A stretch of DNA of 64,000 nucleotides, from contig CAVPTB010000007.1 of assembly GCA_963708575.1 (NCBI GenBank), positions 310,001 through 374,000 on the forward strand, in the 5' to 3' direction. The notes under the pieces are model-generated. The model was not told the DNA's origin and made no database searches. It worked only from the letters and a program-made list of their open reading frames with translations. The translations under genes were made by a program, and so were the position numbers. The stretch's first letter is position 1. The number at the start of each line of letters is the position of its first letter. Below are positions 35,501 to 44,900 of the stretch, piece by piece. The stretch is from DASVWZ01 sp963708575 (GTDB lineage Bacteria; Acidobacteriota; Terriglobia; Terriglobales; Acidobacteriaceae).

Positions 35501-37585
35501 CTACCAGATCCGAACTCGATCCTCTGGCGCGAGGTAAAGCGTTTGACCGGGCTTCACGTCAAAAGCCGAATACCATGCATCGATATTGCGGACCGTGGCA
35601 GCGCGATAGCGAGCGGGAGAGTGCGGGTCCGTCATGACCTGCTGACGTTCCGCGGCTTCCCGCGCCTTCGATCCCCAGTTTTGTCCAAAGGCGATGAAGA
35701 GTTGCTGGTCGCCAGAGAAGCCATCCTGGACAGGGGCGGCTGCGCCCTTGAGCGAGGCGCGGTACCCGTCATACGCAGCCGAGATTCCAGCCACGTCGGC
35801 GATATTCTCTGCCAGCGTTTGCTTACCGTTTACCGAAAGATCAGGAAAAGGCTTGTACGTGTCGTATTGAGCCGCCAGTTTCGCCGTGGCGGCCTCAAAG
35901 TGCGCGAGATCGGACGGAGTCCACCAATTGCGCAAACGCCCCTTGGAGTCGAATGTGCTGCCTTCAGAGTCGAAGGTGTGACTGATCTCGTGGCCGATTA
36001 CCGAACCGATGGCGCCATAGTTAGCCGCCGCCGGAGCCTGCGCGTCGAAGAAGGGAGGCTGAAGAATCGCCGCCGGGAAGTTCAGAGCATTTTGCAACGG
36101 CAGATTGACCGCATTTACGGTTTGCGGGGTCATTGACCATTCTTTGCGATCGACTGGCGATCCCAGGCGACCGATTTCTTGATGGTAGTGAAACAAGCTT
36201 CCACGCCAAAGGTTTCCAAAGATATCGTCGGCCTTGATCTCGAGCCCGGAGTAATCATGCCAGGTTTCGGGATACCCGATGCCCACGTACAAGCTGCTGA
36301 GCTTAGCTTGGGCTTCGGCCTTGGTGGACGGATCCATCCAGGAGAGCGCCTCGATGCGGGCGCGGAAGGCGGTAATAATGTTGGCCACCATTTCCTGCGC
36401 TTCAGCCTTGGCTTGTGGCGGAAAGTAGCGCTCGGCATAGATTTTGCCGACCTCGTCCCCAAGAAGGTTGTTAACAGTCGTAACGCCACGTTGCCAGCGA
36501 GGCCGCTGCTGGGGGGCACCGGAAAGCACGGTCCCGAAGAAAGCGAAACGCTCCTCCGCGAATGCCTTGGGCAGGACGCCGGCATAAGTTTCGATCAGGT
36601 GATAAGCCAGCCAATCCTTCCATGTTTCGAGTGACGAAGAAGCGACCAGAGCGGACTCACCCGCGAACGCGCTAGGCTGCCAGACGATAAAGCTGACTTG
36701 CTTACTCAGGCCGGCGGATTTGAAATATTCCTTCCAATCGATCCCCGGCGCTTTGGCGGTGAAGTCGGCTTGCTTCCATGTGTTGTTCGCCTTGTGGATA
36801 TCTTCGTTCTCGGCGAGTGTGATATGGGTCTGGGCGATGGAGTGTTCTAACTCAACAATGGCTGCCGCACGTCTGTCAGGATCGCTGAAACCCGCGAGTT
36901 TGAGCATGTTCACTACGTGCGCCTGGTATTTGGTCCGCAGGTCGCGCATGTGCTCGCTATTCGACAGGTAGTATTCGCGGTCCGGCAACTGCAGTCCGCC
37001 CTGAAGCAGGTAAGCGGTGTAGTGGTCGGAATCGCTGAAGCCGGGGGCCACCCAAACTCCAAAAAGATTGTTGGTATGAAAGTTCGTATTGTTGAGGGCG
37101 TCAACGTCGGCCCGCAAGGTTTCGCCGAGCGCACGCGACAATTCTTTGGTGTTCTTGATAGCCGCGATCGAGTCAAGATGAGAGCGGATTGGCGTCAAAC
37201 TCTTTGCTTCAATGCCGGCCTCGTCCATGTAGGAGTTGTAGAGATCGGAGATCTTTCGCTGGCTTGAACCGGCAGCCGCTGAGGACTTGGAGAGTTCCTC
37301 AATGAGCGCAGCTGTACGCTTGTTGCTTAAGTCGGATAGGGCCGTAAAGACACCCATCCCAGCGCGGTCTGGCGGAATTTCTGTCCGCTTGATCCATTCT
37401 CCGTTAGCGTACTCGTAGAAATCGTCTCCCGGTTGGACAGAGCGATCCATGTTGGCGACACGAATGCCGTGGGTCTCAGGCGAAGAGGCCTCCTGCGGCG
37501 GTGCCGCTAACAAGGGCAGCGAGGCAAGAAGGCAAAGAAGCGTGCAAGCGACAAAGAAATACGAAATTTTGGATATTGATTTCAT
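35501..37585 (-). CDS. M13 family zinc metallopeptidase, exported
   Basis: A 694-aa neprilysin/PepO-like endopeptidase. A signal peptide (ISYFFVACTLLCLLASLPL) is followed by the M13 N-terminal domain (MDRSVQPGDDFYEYANGEWI) and the C-terminal catalytic domain. HEISH (532-536) carries the two zinc His and the catalytic Glu; ENIADVAG about 55 residues later gives the third zinc ligand. The C-terminal VRNIDAWYSAFDVKPGQTLY is typical. Several M13 enzymes per genome are usual in Acidobacteria. Confidence 0.94.
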   Translation of the reverse strand: MKSISKISYFFVACTLLCLLASLPLLAAPPQEASSPETHGIRVANMDRSVQPGDDFYEYANGEWIKRTEIPPDRAGMGVFTALSDLSNKRTAALIEELSKSSAAAGSSQRKISDLYNSYMDEAGIEAKSLTPIRSHLDSIAAIKNTKELSRALGETLRADVDALNNTNFHTNNLFGVWVAPGFSDSDHYTAYLLQGGLQLPDREYYLSNSEHMRDLRTKYQAHVVNMLKLAGFSDPDRRAAAIVELEHSIAQTHITLAENEDIHKANNTWKQADFTAKAPGIDWKEYFKSAGLSKQVSFIVWQPSAFAGESALVASSSLETWKDWLAYHLIETYAGVLPKAFAEERFAFFGTVLSGAPQQRPRWQRGVTTVNNLLGDEVGKIYAERYFPPQAKAEAQEMVANIITAFRARIEALSWMDPSTKAEAQAKLSSLYVGIGYPETWHDYSGLEIKADDIFGNLWRGSLFHYHQEIGRLGSPVDRKEWSMTPQTVNAVNLPLQNALNFPAAILQPPFFDAQAPAAANYGAIGSVIGHEISHTFDSEGSTFDSKGRLRNWWTPSDLAHFEAATAKLAAQYDTYKPFPDLSVNGKQTLAENIADVAGISAAYDGYRASLKGAAAPVQDGFSGDQQLFIAFGQNWGSKAREAAERQQVMTDPHSPARYRAATVRNIDAWYSAFDVKPGQTLYLAPEDRVRIW

Positions 37586-37733
37586 GATTGGAGCTCCAGA
37601 TTGCTCCCGGTCGGGAGCAGGCCAAAAAATATAAGACGTGCTACCCCTGAAAAGGTAACACGGCCCAGGGAGAAAGTCGGTGTGCCGGCCAGAGACTGTT
37701 CTAGCCTCTCAGCCAGTTGAACGAGCGTCTCCG

Positions 37734-39422
37734 TTATGCCAGTTCGAGTTCGATCTTCTTAGTGGCGGTGTCTAGTAGGGTGATCCGGAACTTGCGAATC
37801 TGCCCGGCCCGAACTGGTTCGGGCTTGGCTTCGGACGTCGTCGCACCGCCCTTCCAACGAGCTTGCAGCATGGATGTTAGAGATGAGAGGTCAGCTTTGG
37901 AGCCAGTTGCTCCTTTGGCTGGCTCGGCTTTCGCTTCTTCCGGTGGGATCCTGCAGGTGCCCTGAATGCCTTCTCCAACCTCCACGCGAGCGCGATCCCC
38001 GGAAACATCCACCACTCTGCCCGTAATTTCGTCGCCGGCTTTACGTTCTCCGATGTATTCCTCAAGGCTCGTGGGAATTAATTGCTTCATTCCAAGCTTG
38101 ATGCGCCGCTTGTCGATGTCTATTTCGAGCACTTGGGCTTTGACGGATTGTCCCACCTTCAGTATGTCCTGAGGATGATTGATGCGCTTTTCGGCGCTCA
38201 TATCGCTGATGTGAATCAGGCCTTCGACGCCCTCGGCGAGTTGTACGAACGCGCCGAACTTGGTGATGCTGGTGACGGAACCCTCAATCGCGGAACCTAC
38301 CCAAAATTTCTGGCCAAGGTCGGCCCACGGGTCGCCCAGAGCCTGCTTCAGGCCAAGCGAGATCCGGCGTTCGCCGGGATTCACTCCGAGAATTACCGCC
38401 TCCACAACATCGCCCGGCTTCACTACGTCTTCGGGCTTTCTTACTCGTTTGGCCCAGGACATTTCGGAAAGATGGATAAGGCCTTCGATGCCCGGCTCGA
38501 CTTCCACAAAGGCACCGAATTCAGCAAGGCGCGTGACTGTGCCGCGAACGCGTTCTCCTGCCTTATATTTGCCGGCGACGGCGTCCCAAGGATGAGCCTG
38601 AAGTTGCTTCATGCCGACCGAGATGCGGCGCTTGTCAGAATCAACTTTGAGGACTTTGACTTCGATCTGCTGTCCCGCAGAAAGAACGTCGGCGGGCTTA
38701 TCAATGCGGCTCCAGGAAATATCTGAGACGTGGAGCAAGGCATCGACACCGCCGATGTCTACGAAGGCTCCGTAGTCGGCCAGGCTGCGCACGGTGCCAC
38801 TTAGCGTCTCACCTTCCTGAACCTCTGAGTAACGGCGGTCTTTCACTGCGCGCTCTTCTTCCTCAGCAAGGGCGCGGCGATCGACTACAACATCTTCTTC
38901 CGTTACGTCGAGCTTGGTGATGCGGCAACGAATTTCCTGTCCGACAAGCTTCTCCATTTCGGCGGCATCACGAGCCCCACTCCGAGAGGCGGGCATGAAA
39001 GCACGAACGCCGACATCAACGCTGAGACCTCCTTTAACGACGGCTGTAACGGTTCCCGAAATCACCAACTTCTCATTGAAAGCTTTTTCTAGCCCCTCCC
39101 AATCGACCGGCCGATCCACTTTTCCGCGTACCAGTTCGTAATACCCCTCTGGATTGCGTCCCTTGACAGTGACCGGCAGTTTGTCACCGGGCTTGACTGC
39201 TTCTTTGCCCTGAACGGCCGTGAGCGGGAGCAGGCCCTCGCTCTTGAAGCCAATGTCGAGCAGGACGCCGTCGGCCGTAAAAGCGATCACGGTACCCTCG
39301 AGTTGTCTGGCACCGTCGTCCGATTTGCGCGAATGGCTCTGCTCGTACTGGGAGAGGAGTTGGCTGAAAGATTCGTTGGATTCGGTCGTAGATTGGGTTT
39401 CAGGAGCGTTTGAGTTGGGCAT
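37734..39422 (-). CDS. rpsA: 30S ribosomal protein S1
   Basis: A 562-aa S1 protein with six OB-fold S1 domains, starting at about residues 40, 125, 205, 290, 377 and 463. Domains 3-5 are the best conserved (LADYGAFVDIGG, LAEFGAFVEVEPGIEGLIH, ITKFGAFVQLAEGVEGLIH) and end in KRRISVGMKQL-type sequences. The last domain is degenerate (RVVDVSGDRARVEVGEGI). It delivers mRNA to the 30S subunit. It begins after a divergent intergenic region shared with the ABC transporter operon. Confidence 0.94.
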   Translation of the reverse strand: MPNSNAPETQSTTESNESFSQLLSQYEQSHSRKSDDGARQLEGTVIAFTADGVLLDIGFKSEGLLPLTAVQGKEAVKPGDKLPVTVKGRNPEGYYELVRGKVDRPVDWEGLEKAFNEKLVISGTVTAVVKGGLSVDVGVRAFMPASRSGARDAAEMEKLVGQEIRCRITKLDVTEEDVVVDRRALAEEEERAVKDRRYSEVQEGETLSGTVRSLADYGAFVDIGGVDALLHVSDISWSRIDKPADVLSAGQQIEVKVLKVDSDKRRISVGMKQLQAHPWDAVAGKYKAGERVRGTVTRLAEFGAFVEVEPGIEGLIHLSEMSWAKRVRKPEDVVKPGDVVEAVILGVNPGERRISLGLKQALGDPWADLGQKFWVGSAIEGSVTSITKFGAFVQLAEGVEGLIHISDMSAEKRINHPQDILKVGQSVKAQVLEIDIDKRRIKLGMKQLIPTSLEEYIGERKAGDEITGRVVDVSGDRARVEVGEGIQGTCRIPPEEAKAEPAKGATGSKADLSSLTSMLQARWKGGATTSEAKPEPVRAGQIRKFRITLLDTATKKIELELA

Positions 39423-39486
39423 AACAGATTAGCAATTCGTTTTGGATCCTTCCCCTCAAGAATAACACCGGTTGACGAGATTGATG

Positions 39487-39500
39487 GATCGGTTCCGATC
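39487..39500. promoter_or_regulatory. Inverted repeat between rpsA and the ABC operon
   Basis: GATCGG TT CCGATC is a perfect 6-bp inverted repeat in the divergent region. A second hairpin, GCTGCCC/GGGCAGC, lies at 39561-39580, upstream of the ABC ATPase start. Either may be regulatory; neither is followed by a T-run. Confidence 0.3.
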
Positions 39501-39624
39501 TACCGAAGATGATGCCAAAGAGCCCGACACGTTTATGAACATCAGGTTACAAAATTGAGGGCTGCCCTTGGAGGGGCAGCAGGGAATCGTGTATAGACTT
39601 AAAGAGAGGTCGGAGTGAAGTCCC

Positions 39625-40965
39625 GTGGAGAATGCGATCATCCAAGCCCGTGCAGTGGAGAAGTTCTACGTCCAACCGGACGGGAATCGCATTGAAGTCA
39701 TTGCCCCCACCGATCTCGAAGTCTCGCCCGGTAAAATCGTAGCCCTGCTCGGCCCGTCAGGCTCGGGCAAATCGACTCTACTGCGCATGCTGACCGGCCT
39801 TTCGACGCCCTCCTCTGGAGATGTTCTCTGGCATGGGAAAGCGGTCAACAGCCAGCCTCCGAACGTAGCAATCGTGTTTCAGAGTTTTGCGCTCTTTCCC
39901 TGGCTCAACGTCCTCGAAAATGTCGAGGCCCCGCTGGAGGCGCGTGGCGTGGCTGCGATCGAGCGAAGAAAGCGCGCTCTCAAGATGCTGGATACCGTCG
40001 GACTCGATGGATTCGAGACAGCCTATCCCAAAGAGCTTTCGGGCGGCATGAAGCAGCGCGTTGGCTTCGCGCGGGCGCTCGTAGTCGAGCCGGAAGTCCT
40101 ATTCATGGATGAGCCATTTTCCGCGCTCGACGTGCTGACGGCTGAAAATCTGCGTGGTGAACTGCTGGAGTTGTGGCTGAACAAGAAAATGCCGACCAGC
40201 GCGATTTTCGTGGTCACGCACAATATCGAGGAAGCCGTCTTGTTGGCGGATCGCGTGATCGTGCTGGGTAAGAATCCCGGTCGGATCCGCTCAGATTTTG
40301 AAATTGGCATTCCTTATCCGCGCGACCGCAAGGCGTCGCGTTTTGTCGAGTACGTCGATTACATATACCGGATCATGACGCAGCCGGACCTAGAACACTC
40401 CTTGCCAGCCAAAGGTACATCCGCGAGACCTGCGAAGGTCCCGAAAGAAAAATATCAGATGTTGCCACATGCGCGCCCCGGTGGGATCGCCGGGCTGCTG
40501 GAACTTCTCCATGATCGTGGGGGAAAAGACGACCTGTATCGTCTAGCCGACGAACTCGCAATGGACGTGGACGATCTTCTGCCGATCGTCGAATCCTGCG
40601 TGATGCTCGGCTTCGCGACTTTGAAGGAAGGCGATGTTGAAATCACTCCGGAAGGAGTTGCATTGGCAGAGGCCGACATCCTGAACCGAAAGACACTGTT
40701 TCGCGAGGCGGCATTGAAACATATCGCGATTTTGCAGTGCATTGACAACGTTCTAAAGGCAAAATCCGATCACTCTATCCCCGATGAATTCTTTCACGAC
40801 ATTCTGGATGAACATTTTAGCCAGGACGAAGTGGAGCGCCAGTTTGAGACGGCGATGAACTGGGGCCGGTATGCGGAGATTTTCGATCACGATCCGCAAA
40901 ACGAACGGCTCGTGCTTACCGAACACGGGTCGGAATCGGCTCACGTTCCGGCGGGTAAGCCATGA
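39625..40965 (+). CDS. ABC transporter ATP-binding protein, NitT/TauT type, with C-terminal AAA-associated domain
   Basis: A 446-aa ATPase. Walker A is GPSGSGKST (43-51), the Q-loop FQSFALFP (85-92), signature LSGGMKQ (138-144), Walker B VLFMDEP (158-164), and H-loop VTHNIEEA. Residues about 270-446 form an extra winged-helix-like domain (AAA-associated C-terminal domain) that is known in a subset of these ATPases. Closest to nitrate/sulfonate/bicarbonate importers; substrate unknown. The GTG start follows GGAG. Its end overlaps the permease start (ATGA). Confidence 0.9.
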   Translation: MENAIIQARAVEKFYVQPDGNRIEVIAPTDLEVSPGKIVALLGPSGSGKSTLLRMLTGLSTPSSGDVLWHGKAVNSQPPNVAIVFQSFALFPWLNVLENVEAPLEARGVAAIERRKRALKMLDTVGLDGFETAYPKELSGGMKQRVGFARALVVEPEVLFMDEPFSALDVLTAENLRGELLELWLNKKMPTSAIFVVTHNIEEAVLLADRVIVLGKNPGRIRSDFEIGIPYPRDRKASRFVEYVDYIYRIMTQPDLEHSLPAKGTSARPAKVPKEKYQMLPHARPGGIAGLLELLHDRGGKDDLYRLADELAMDVDDLLPIVESCVMLGFATLKEGDVEITPEGVALAEADILNRKTLFREAALKHIAILQCIDNVLKAKSDHSIPDEFFHDILDEHFSQDEVERQFETAMNWGRYAEIFDHDPQNERLVLTEHGSESAHVPAGKP

Positions 40966-42716
40966 AGAGGTCTGTTAGCCTTAGCAGTTTATCTCCATAC
41001 CGGTTGTGGTCGCTCTTGCCCCGGGTGGAGACGTCGAACATCCCCGATGTGCTGATGTTTGCCGCCGCGATCGCACTTTTCTACGGCGTCATCATGATTT
41101 CGCGCGCGTGGCTGGGACCGTTCACGCCCTCGGTCGAGATCTCGCGTAGTCCCCTGGCCCTTCCAGGATATGCGGCACTTTCTCTGTTGCGAATCACTAT
41201 TGCTTACATATTGAGCCTGGCGTTCACGCTGGTCTATGGGTACGTCGCCGCCTACAACGCAAAGGCCGAGAAGTTCATGGTGCCGCTGCTGGACGTGCTG
41301 CAGTCCATCCCGGTGTTAAGTTTCTTGCCGGGAGTGATGCTGGCAATGGTTGCGCTTTTTCCCCGCCGGCAACTCGGCGTCGAGCTTGGCGCCATTCTCC
41401 TGATCTTTACCGGCCAGGTTTGGAACATGGCCTTTAGCTTTTACGCTTCGCTGAAGAACATCCCTCGTGAGATGCGTGAAGCGGCCAAGATTTACCGCTT
41501 CAGCTGGTGGCAGCGTTTCACTGAAGTCGAATTGCCATTCGCGGCAATCGGTCTGGTGTGGAATTCCATGATGTCGGTCGCGGGCGGCTGGTTCTTTCTA
41601 ATGGCCTGCGAGATGTTCGTACTGGGCTCGCGAGATTTCAGGTTGCCGGGCCTTGGTTCATACTTGCAGACCGCGGCCAGTAACGGTGATACGCAATCGA
41701 TCCTGTGGGGCGTGGCAACTATGGTCGCGGTCATCGTGCTGCTCGATCAGTTTGTGTGGCGGCCAGTGATTGCATGGGCGGAAAAGTTCAAAGTTGAGCA
41801 GGTGGAGAGTACGAACGTCCCACGTTCGTGGGTGCTTGATCTGATTCAGCACTCGCGTGGTCTGGCGCAGATTCGCAAACGGGCTGTCTTCCCACTGCGC
41901 GAAAAGCTGATGGCCCACTTCTCCCAACAGACCGCGCCTCAAGGGGAATCGGTTCAACGAGCCCCGTGGAAGCTGTGGACGGCGAGGCTGGTCGGTGTGG
42001 CATCCCTAGGCCTTGTCGGGTACGCGCTAGTTCGAGTGGCCATGTTACTTACCGGCCTGACCAGCCCCGAGGTGAAAGAGATTGGATTCGGCCTTGGCGC
42101 AACGTTTCTTCGCGTGAACATCGCATTGCTGATCGGTGCGTTGTGGACGATTCCCGTCGGGGTAAAGATTGGATTCAATCCAAAGCTGGCTCGGATAGCA
42201 CAGCCCTTGGCGCAGATCGCCGCCTCCGTGCCGGCAACTGCCCTGTTCCCCGTCGTCCTACTGATCCTGATTCGCCTCGGTGGCGGTTTGGGAGTCGGAT
42301 CGATCGTGCTGCTGCTCCTCGGTACACAATGGTACATACTCTTCAATGTCATTGCCGGCGCGATGGCCATTCCCACGGACCTGAAGGAAGTTTGCACAGT
42401 GTGCTCGATCAGAGGTTGGGAGCGCTGGCGAAAGCTGATTCTTCCGGGGATTTTTCCTTACCTTGTGACGGGGCTGGTCACAGCGTCGGGTGGTGCTTGG
42501 AACGCCAGCATCGTTGCGGAGTACTTTCACTTCAAAGGCCAGATATTTTCTACCACCGGGCTGGGAGCGACGATCAGCCACGCAACGGACAGTGGGAATT
42601 TCAACCTCCTGATCGCTTCGACCATCGTAATGGCGGCGGTCGTGGTTACCGTGAATCGACTGGTATGGCGGCGTATGTACACGCTGGCCGAAACGCGGTT
42701 CAAACTGGAGACGTAA
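40962..42716 (+). CDS. ABC transporter permease, duplicated domain
   Basis: A 584-aa inner membrane protein containing two permease domains of the NitT/TauT type. Each half carries an EAA-like loop: IPREMREAAKIYRFSWWQRF (near residue 165) and IPTDLKEVCTVCSIRGWERW (near 470). About 12 membrane helices are predicted. One chain would therefore replace the usual permease dimer. It pairs with the upstream ATPase by a four-base overlap. No periplasmic binding protein gene is adjacent. Confidence 0.9.
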   Translation: MKRSVSLSSLSPYRLWSLLPRVETSNIPDVLMFAAAIALFYGVIMISRAWLGPFTPSVEISRSPLALPGYAALSLLRITIAYILSLAFTLVYGYVAAYNAKAEKFMVPLLDVLQSIPVLSFLPGVMLAMVALFPRRQLGVELGAILLIFTGQVWNMAFSFYASLKNIPREMREAAKIYRFSWWQRFTEVELPFAAIGLVWNSMMSVAGGWFFLMACEMFVLGSRDFRLPGLGSYLQTAASNGDTQSILWGVATMVAVIVLLDQFVWRPVIAWAEKFKVEQVESTNVPRSWVLDLIQHSRGLAQIRKRAVFPLREKLMAHFSQQTAPQGESVQRAPWKLWTARLVGVASLGLVGYALVRVAMLLTGLTSPEVKEIGFGLGATFLRVNIALLIGALWTIPVGVKIGFNPKLARIAQPLAQIAASVPATALFPVVLLILIRLGGGLGVGSIVLLLLGTQWYILFNVIAGAMAIPTDLKEVCTVCSIRGWERWRKLILPGIFPYLVTGLVTASGGAWNASIVAEYFHFKGQIFSTTGLGATISHATDSGNFNLLIASTIVMAAVVVTVNRLVWRRMYTLAETRFKLET

Positions 42717-42739
42717 CTTGGACGCGTATCGATCGATCC

Positions 42740-43390
42740 TTAGGAGATATTCAAACTCTGAGGTTCGTGCGAACAGGCTCTAATCTTTGGTTGCTCTCCA
42801 AGCAGAACCAATGAGGCCGCCAATGCCGCATTCTTTTGATCCAAAGTCCAAGGCGGTCCGATTGATTTTCCTACCATCTGTAGATCCCGTTTGAGCCCGT
42901 GTTTCGAAGCCTTGTCCAGGACTTTCGTGGCACAGTCGTCGAGGTCCCGCACCCGAAAACCGACTACCGCAATGTCGAGGCGGATGCATCCCTCCCAGAA
43001 AATTCTGCGAAAGAACTCCCCTTCAGCAGTGTGAATCAAAGGGTGAGAGTGAAGGATGGATTCCAAAGGCGGAAGCAGACGTCCTGAAGCCAGCAGAATG
43101 GCACAGCCGAATATGCGATTGTTTTCAGCTTGCAATCGCTCGGTGACCGTCCGGAGGCCGTTCGCTGCCAGGCGAGATGAAGCGGTAGCACAAGCTTGCA
43201 GATGCCTTTTCGCCCCCTCAACGCCGAGGTTTTCCGCGAAATGAAAGGGTTGTTTGCCGCCCGCGATGTTGTCAGCGGTGATCTCGATCCGAGCCCGGTG
43301 TAGAACGGTTAACGCTCCATCGCTGTACGTCACCGCGACGAGCGAGCCCCATCCCGAATGCACCTGAATACCAAGTGTTGCCTTTGCCAT
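42740..43390 (-). CDS. Hypothetical protein
   Basis: No family recognised. The 216-aa product begins MAKATLGIQVHSGWGSLVAV, has no signal peptide or membrane helix, and ends in a Cys- and Ser-containing tail. The pattern of the first 50 residues (alternating beta strands, then TVLHRARIEITADNIAGG) hints at an RNase H-like fold, but nothing catalytic is evident. It is convergent with the ABC permease gene. Confidence 0.65.
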   Translation of the reverse strand: MAKATLGIQVHSGWGSLVAVTYSDGALTVLHRARIEITADNIAGGKQPFHFAENLGVEGAKRHLQACATASSRLAANGLRTVTERLQAENNRIFGCAILLASGRLLPPLESILHSHPLIHTAEGEFFRRIFWEGCIRLDIAVVGFRVRDLDDCATKVLDKASKHGLKRDLQMVGKSIGPPWTLDQKNAALAASLVLLGEQPKIRACSHEPQSLNIS

Positions 43391-43427
43391 GGCCGATGAT
43401 CGACGGACGATAGCATATGCGACGGTA

Positions 43428-43457
43428 CAAAAAAAGCCGGGATCTTTCGATCCCGGC
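43428..43457 (-). terminator. Rho-independent terminator for the zinc-ribbon XRE gene
   Basis: On the minus strand a perfect 9-bp stem, GCCGGGATC/GATCCCGGC with a four-base loop, is followed by eight T. It lies 112 bases downstream of the XRE regulator stop. Confidence 0.85.
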
Positions 43458-43568
43458 CATTTGTTGGCTGGTTTGCCCGGATAAAACTCATGTGCAAGGC
43501 GGAGAGCCGTTGGTTAACAGTGCGCCGAAGACAATTGCGGTTGCCGCAGCTCCAAGCTGATAGCGGTC

Positions 43569-44105
43569 CTACGCGCTTCTTCTTGGCCGCACCGTCATAT
43601 CGCGAACCTGCGTCAGGACGCTCGACATTTGCATGCCGTTTAACTGGTTCACGAACGGCAGCAACTCCGAGATAAACTGGTCCTGCATCAGGTCCCGGAT
43701 TTCCTCTTGGCGGTTACGTTCACCGCCGCTCAGGAGATCCGGCACGGTTACCTCGAGCGCTCTCGCCAATCGTTCCAAGGACGAGAGAGTCGGGGTTGCT
43801 TTTTCGTTCTCGATTTTAGAAACGTAGGTGCGAGGCACGGACATTCGCGCGGCCAGCTGGCGTTGGCTGAGGCCATTGCGCAAGCGCATCGAGCGAATAG
43901 ACGTGGCCAAATTCAAGTGGCCAGGACGTCCATGCGTCGGCATCATTTGCGGTGGCGGCGCCGGGGCGACGATTTCAGGTTCGTCCTCGTCTAACGATCC
44001 GTGACAACGACGGCAGGCATTGTTGGTGGTCCGGAATTGGACCAAGAGACAACGATCGCAACGGACGACTTCCCGTGAATCTACCGGGGCAAGATTCGTG
44101 GCCAT
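43569..44105 (-). CDS. XRE family regulator with N-terminal zinc ribbon
   Basis: A 178-aa protein. An N-terminal zinc ribbon has Cys16, Cys19, Cys31 and Cys34 (RCDRCL, ACRRCH). After a Pro-rich linker comes an XRE helix-turn-helix (about 70-125: IRSMRLRNGLSQRQLAARMS, VPRTYVSKIENEKATPTLSS). The final 45 residues are helical. A DNA-binding regulator; the ribbon could be redox- or metal-sensitive. An inverted repeat lies 35 bases upstream, a possible autoregulatory site. Confidence 0.88.
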   Translation of the reverse strand: MATNLAPVDSREVVRCDRCLLVQFRTTNNACRRCHGSLDEDEPEIVAPAPPPQMMPTHGRPGHLNLATSIRSMRLRNGLSQRQLAARMSVPRTYVSKIENEKATPTLSSLERLARALEVTVPDLLSGGERNRQEEIRDLMQDQFISELLPFVNQLNGMQMSSVLTQVRDMTVRPRRSA

Positions 44106-44139
44106 TTAGGTGTGGGAGGGGCCAGAGCGGGCTTCCCTT

Positions 44140-44162
44140 GAACCAAACTTGGTACTTGGTTC
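44140..44162. promoter_or_regulatory. Candidate operator of the zinc-ribbon XRE regulator
   Basis: GAACCAA (44140-44146) and TTGGTTC (44156-44162) form a perfect 7-bp inverted repeat around nine bases, in the gap between the divergent regulator and HD-domain genes. Confidence 0.5.
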
Positions 44163-44291
44163 CAAACCTGATGCGTACTCTGGAGTAGAGTGCCTGTGGA
44201 AGTCAAGCGAAATCGCTGGTTCGCGAGGCAATAGAAAATTCAAAATGGAAAAGTTGCTGCCGAAATTTCAGAAAATGAGGATGAAAGCCTG

Positions 44292-44867
44292 ATGCAACGG
44301 GATGCAGCGTGGTGTTTACTAACTGAGTTCACTCAATCCGAGAGTCTGCGAAAACATGCTTTATCGGTCGAGGCGTGCATGCGAGCGTATGCACGAAAAT
44401 TCGGCGCTGATGAGGAGTTGTGGGGTGTGGTCGGATTGATTCATGACTTCGACTACGACAAATATCCGAGTCTTGAAGATCACCCGTATCGTGGGAACGA
44501 GATTCTGCAACAGCGTGGCTGCTCGGATGAAATCCGCCGTGCCATTATGTCGCACGCGGAGTACACCGGCGTGACCCGCGATAGCCAGATGGAGAAAGCC
44601 TTATTCGCCTGCGACGAGTTGGCAGGATTCATTACCGCCTGCACGCTGGTAAAACCCGGAAAGTCGCTGGCCGAGGTCGAAGCCAAAGGCGTAAGAAAGA
44701 AAATGAAAGACAAAGCCTTCGCCAGAAGCGTAAATCGCCACGACATCGTAAACGGCGCCGCCGAGCTAGGGGTGGAGTTGGAAGGGCACATCGCGTTCTG
44801 CATCGAGGCCATGAAGGGCGTTGAAAAAGAGCTGGGGTTGGACGGGAGTGCAGCCAAGACCGCGTGA
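44292..44867 (+). CDS. HD domain phosphohydrolase-like protein
   Basis: A 191-aa HD-domain protein. H22, the HD pair 51-52 (VGLIHDFDYDKYP), and H88 (IMSHAEYTG) fit the metal-binding pattern of small HD hydrolases. Some act on nucleotides, others have no known substrate. Divergent from the zinc-ribbon regulator, which may control it. Confidence 0.85.
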   Translation: MQRDAAWCLLTEFTQSESLRKHALSVEACMRAYARKFGADEELWGVVGLIHDFDYDKYPSLEDHPYRGNEILQQRGCSDEIRRAIMSHAEYTGVTRDSQMEKALFACDELAGFITACTLVKPGKSLAEVEAKGVRKKMKDKAFARSVNRHDIVNGAAELGVELEGHIAFCIEAMKGVEKELGLDGSAAKTA

Positions 44868-44900
44868 CGATGTAGAGGGGGCGTTCTCGCTTGTGCGCAC

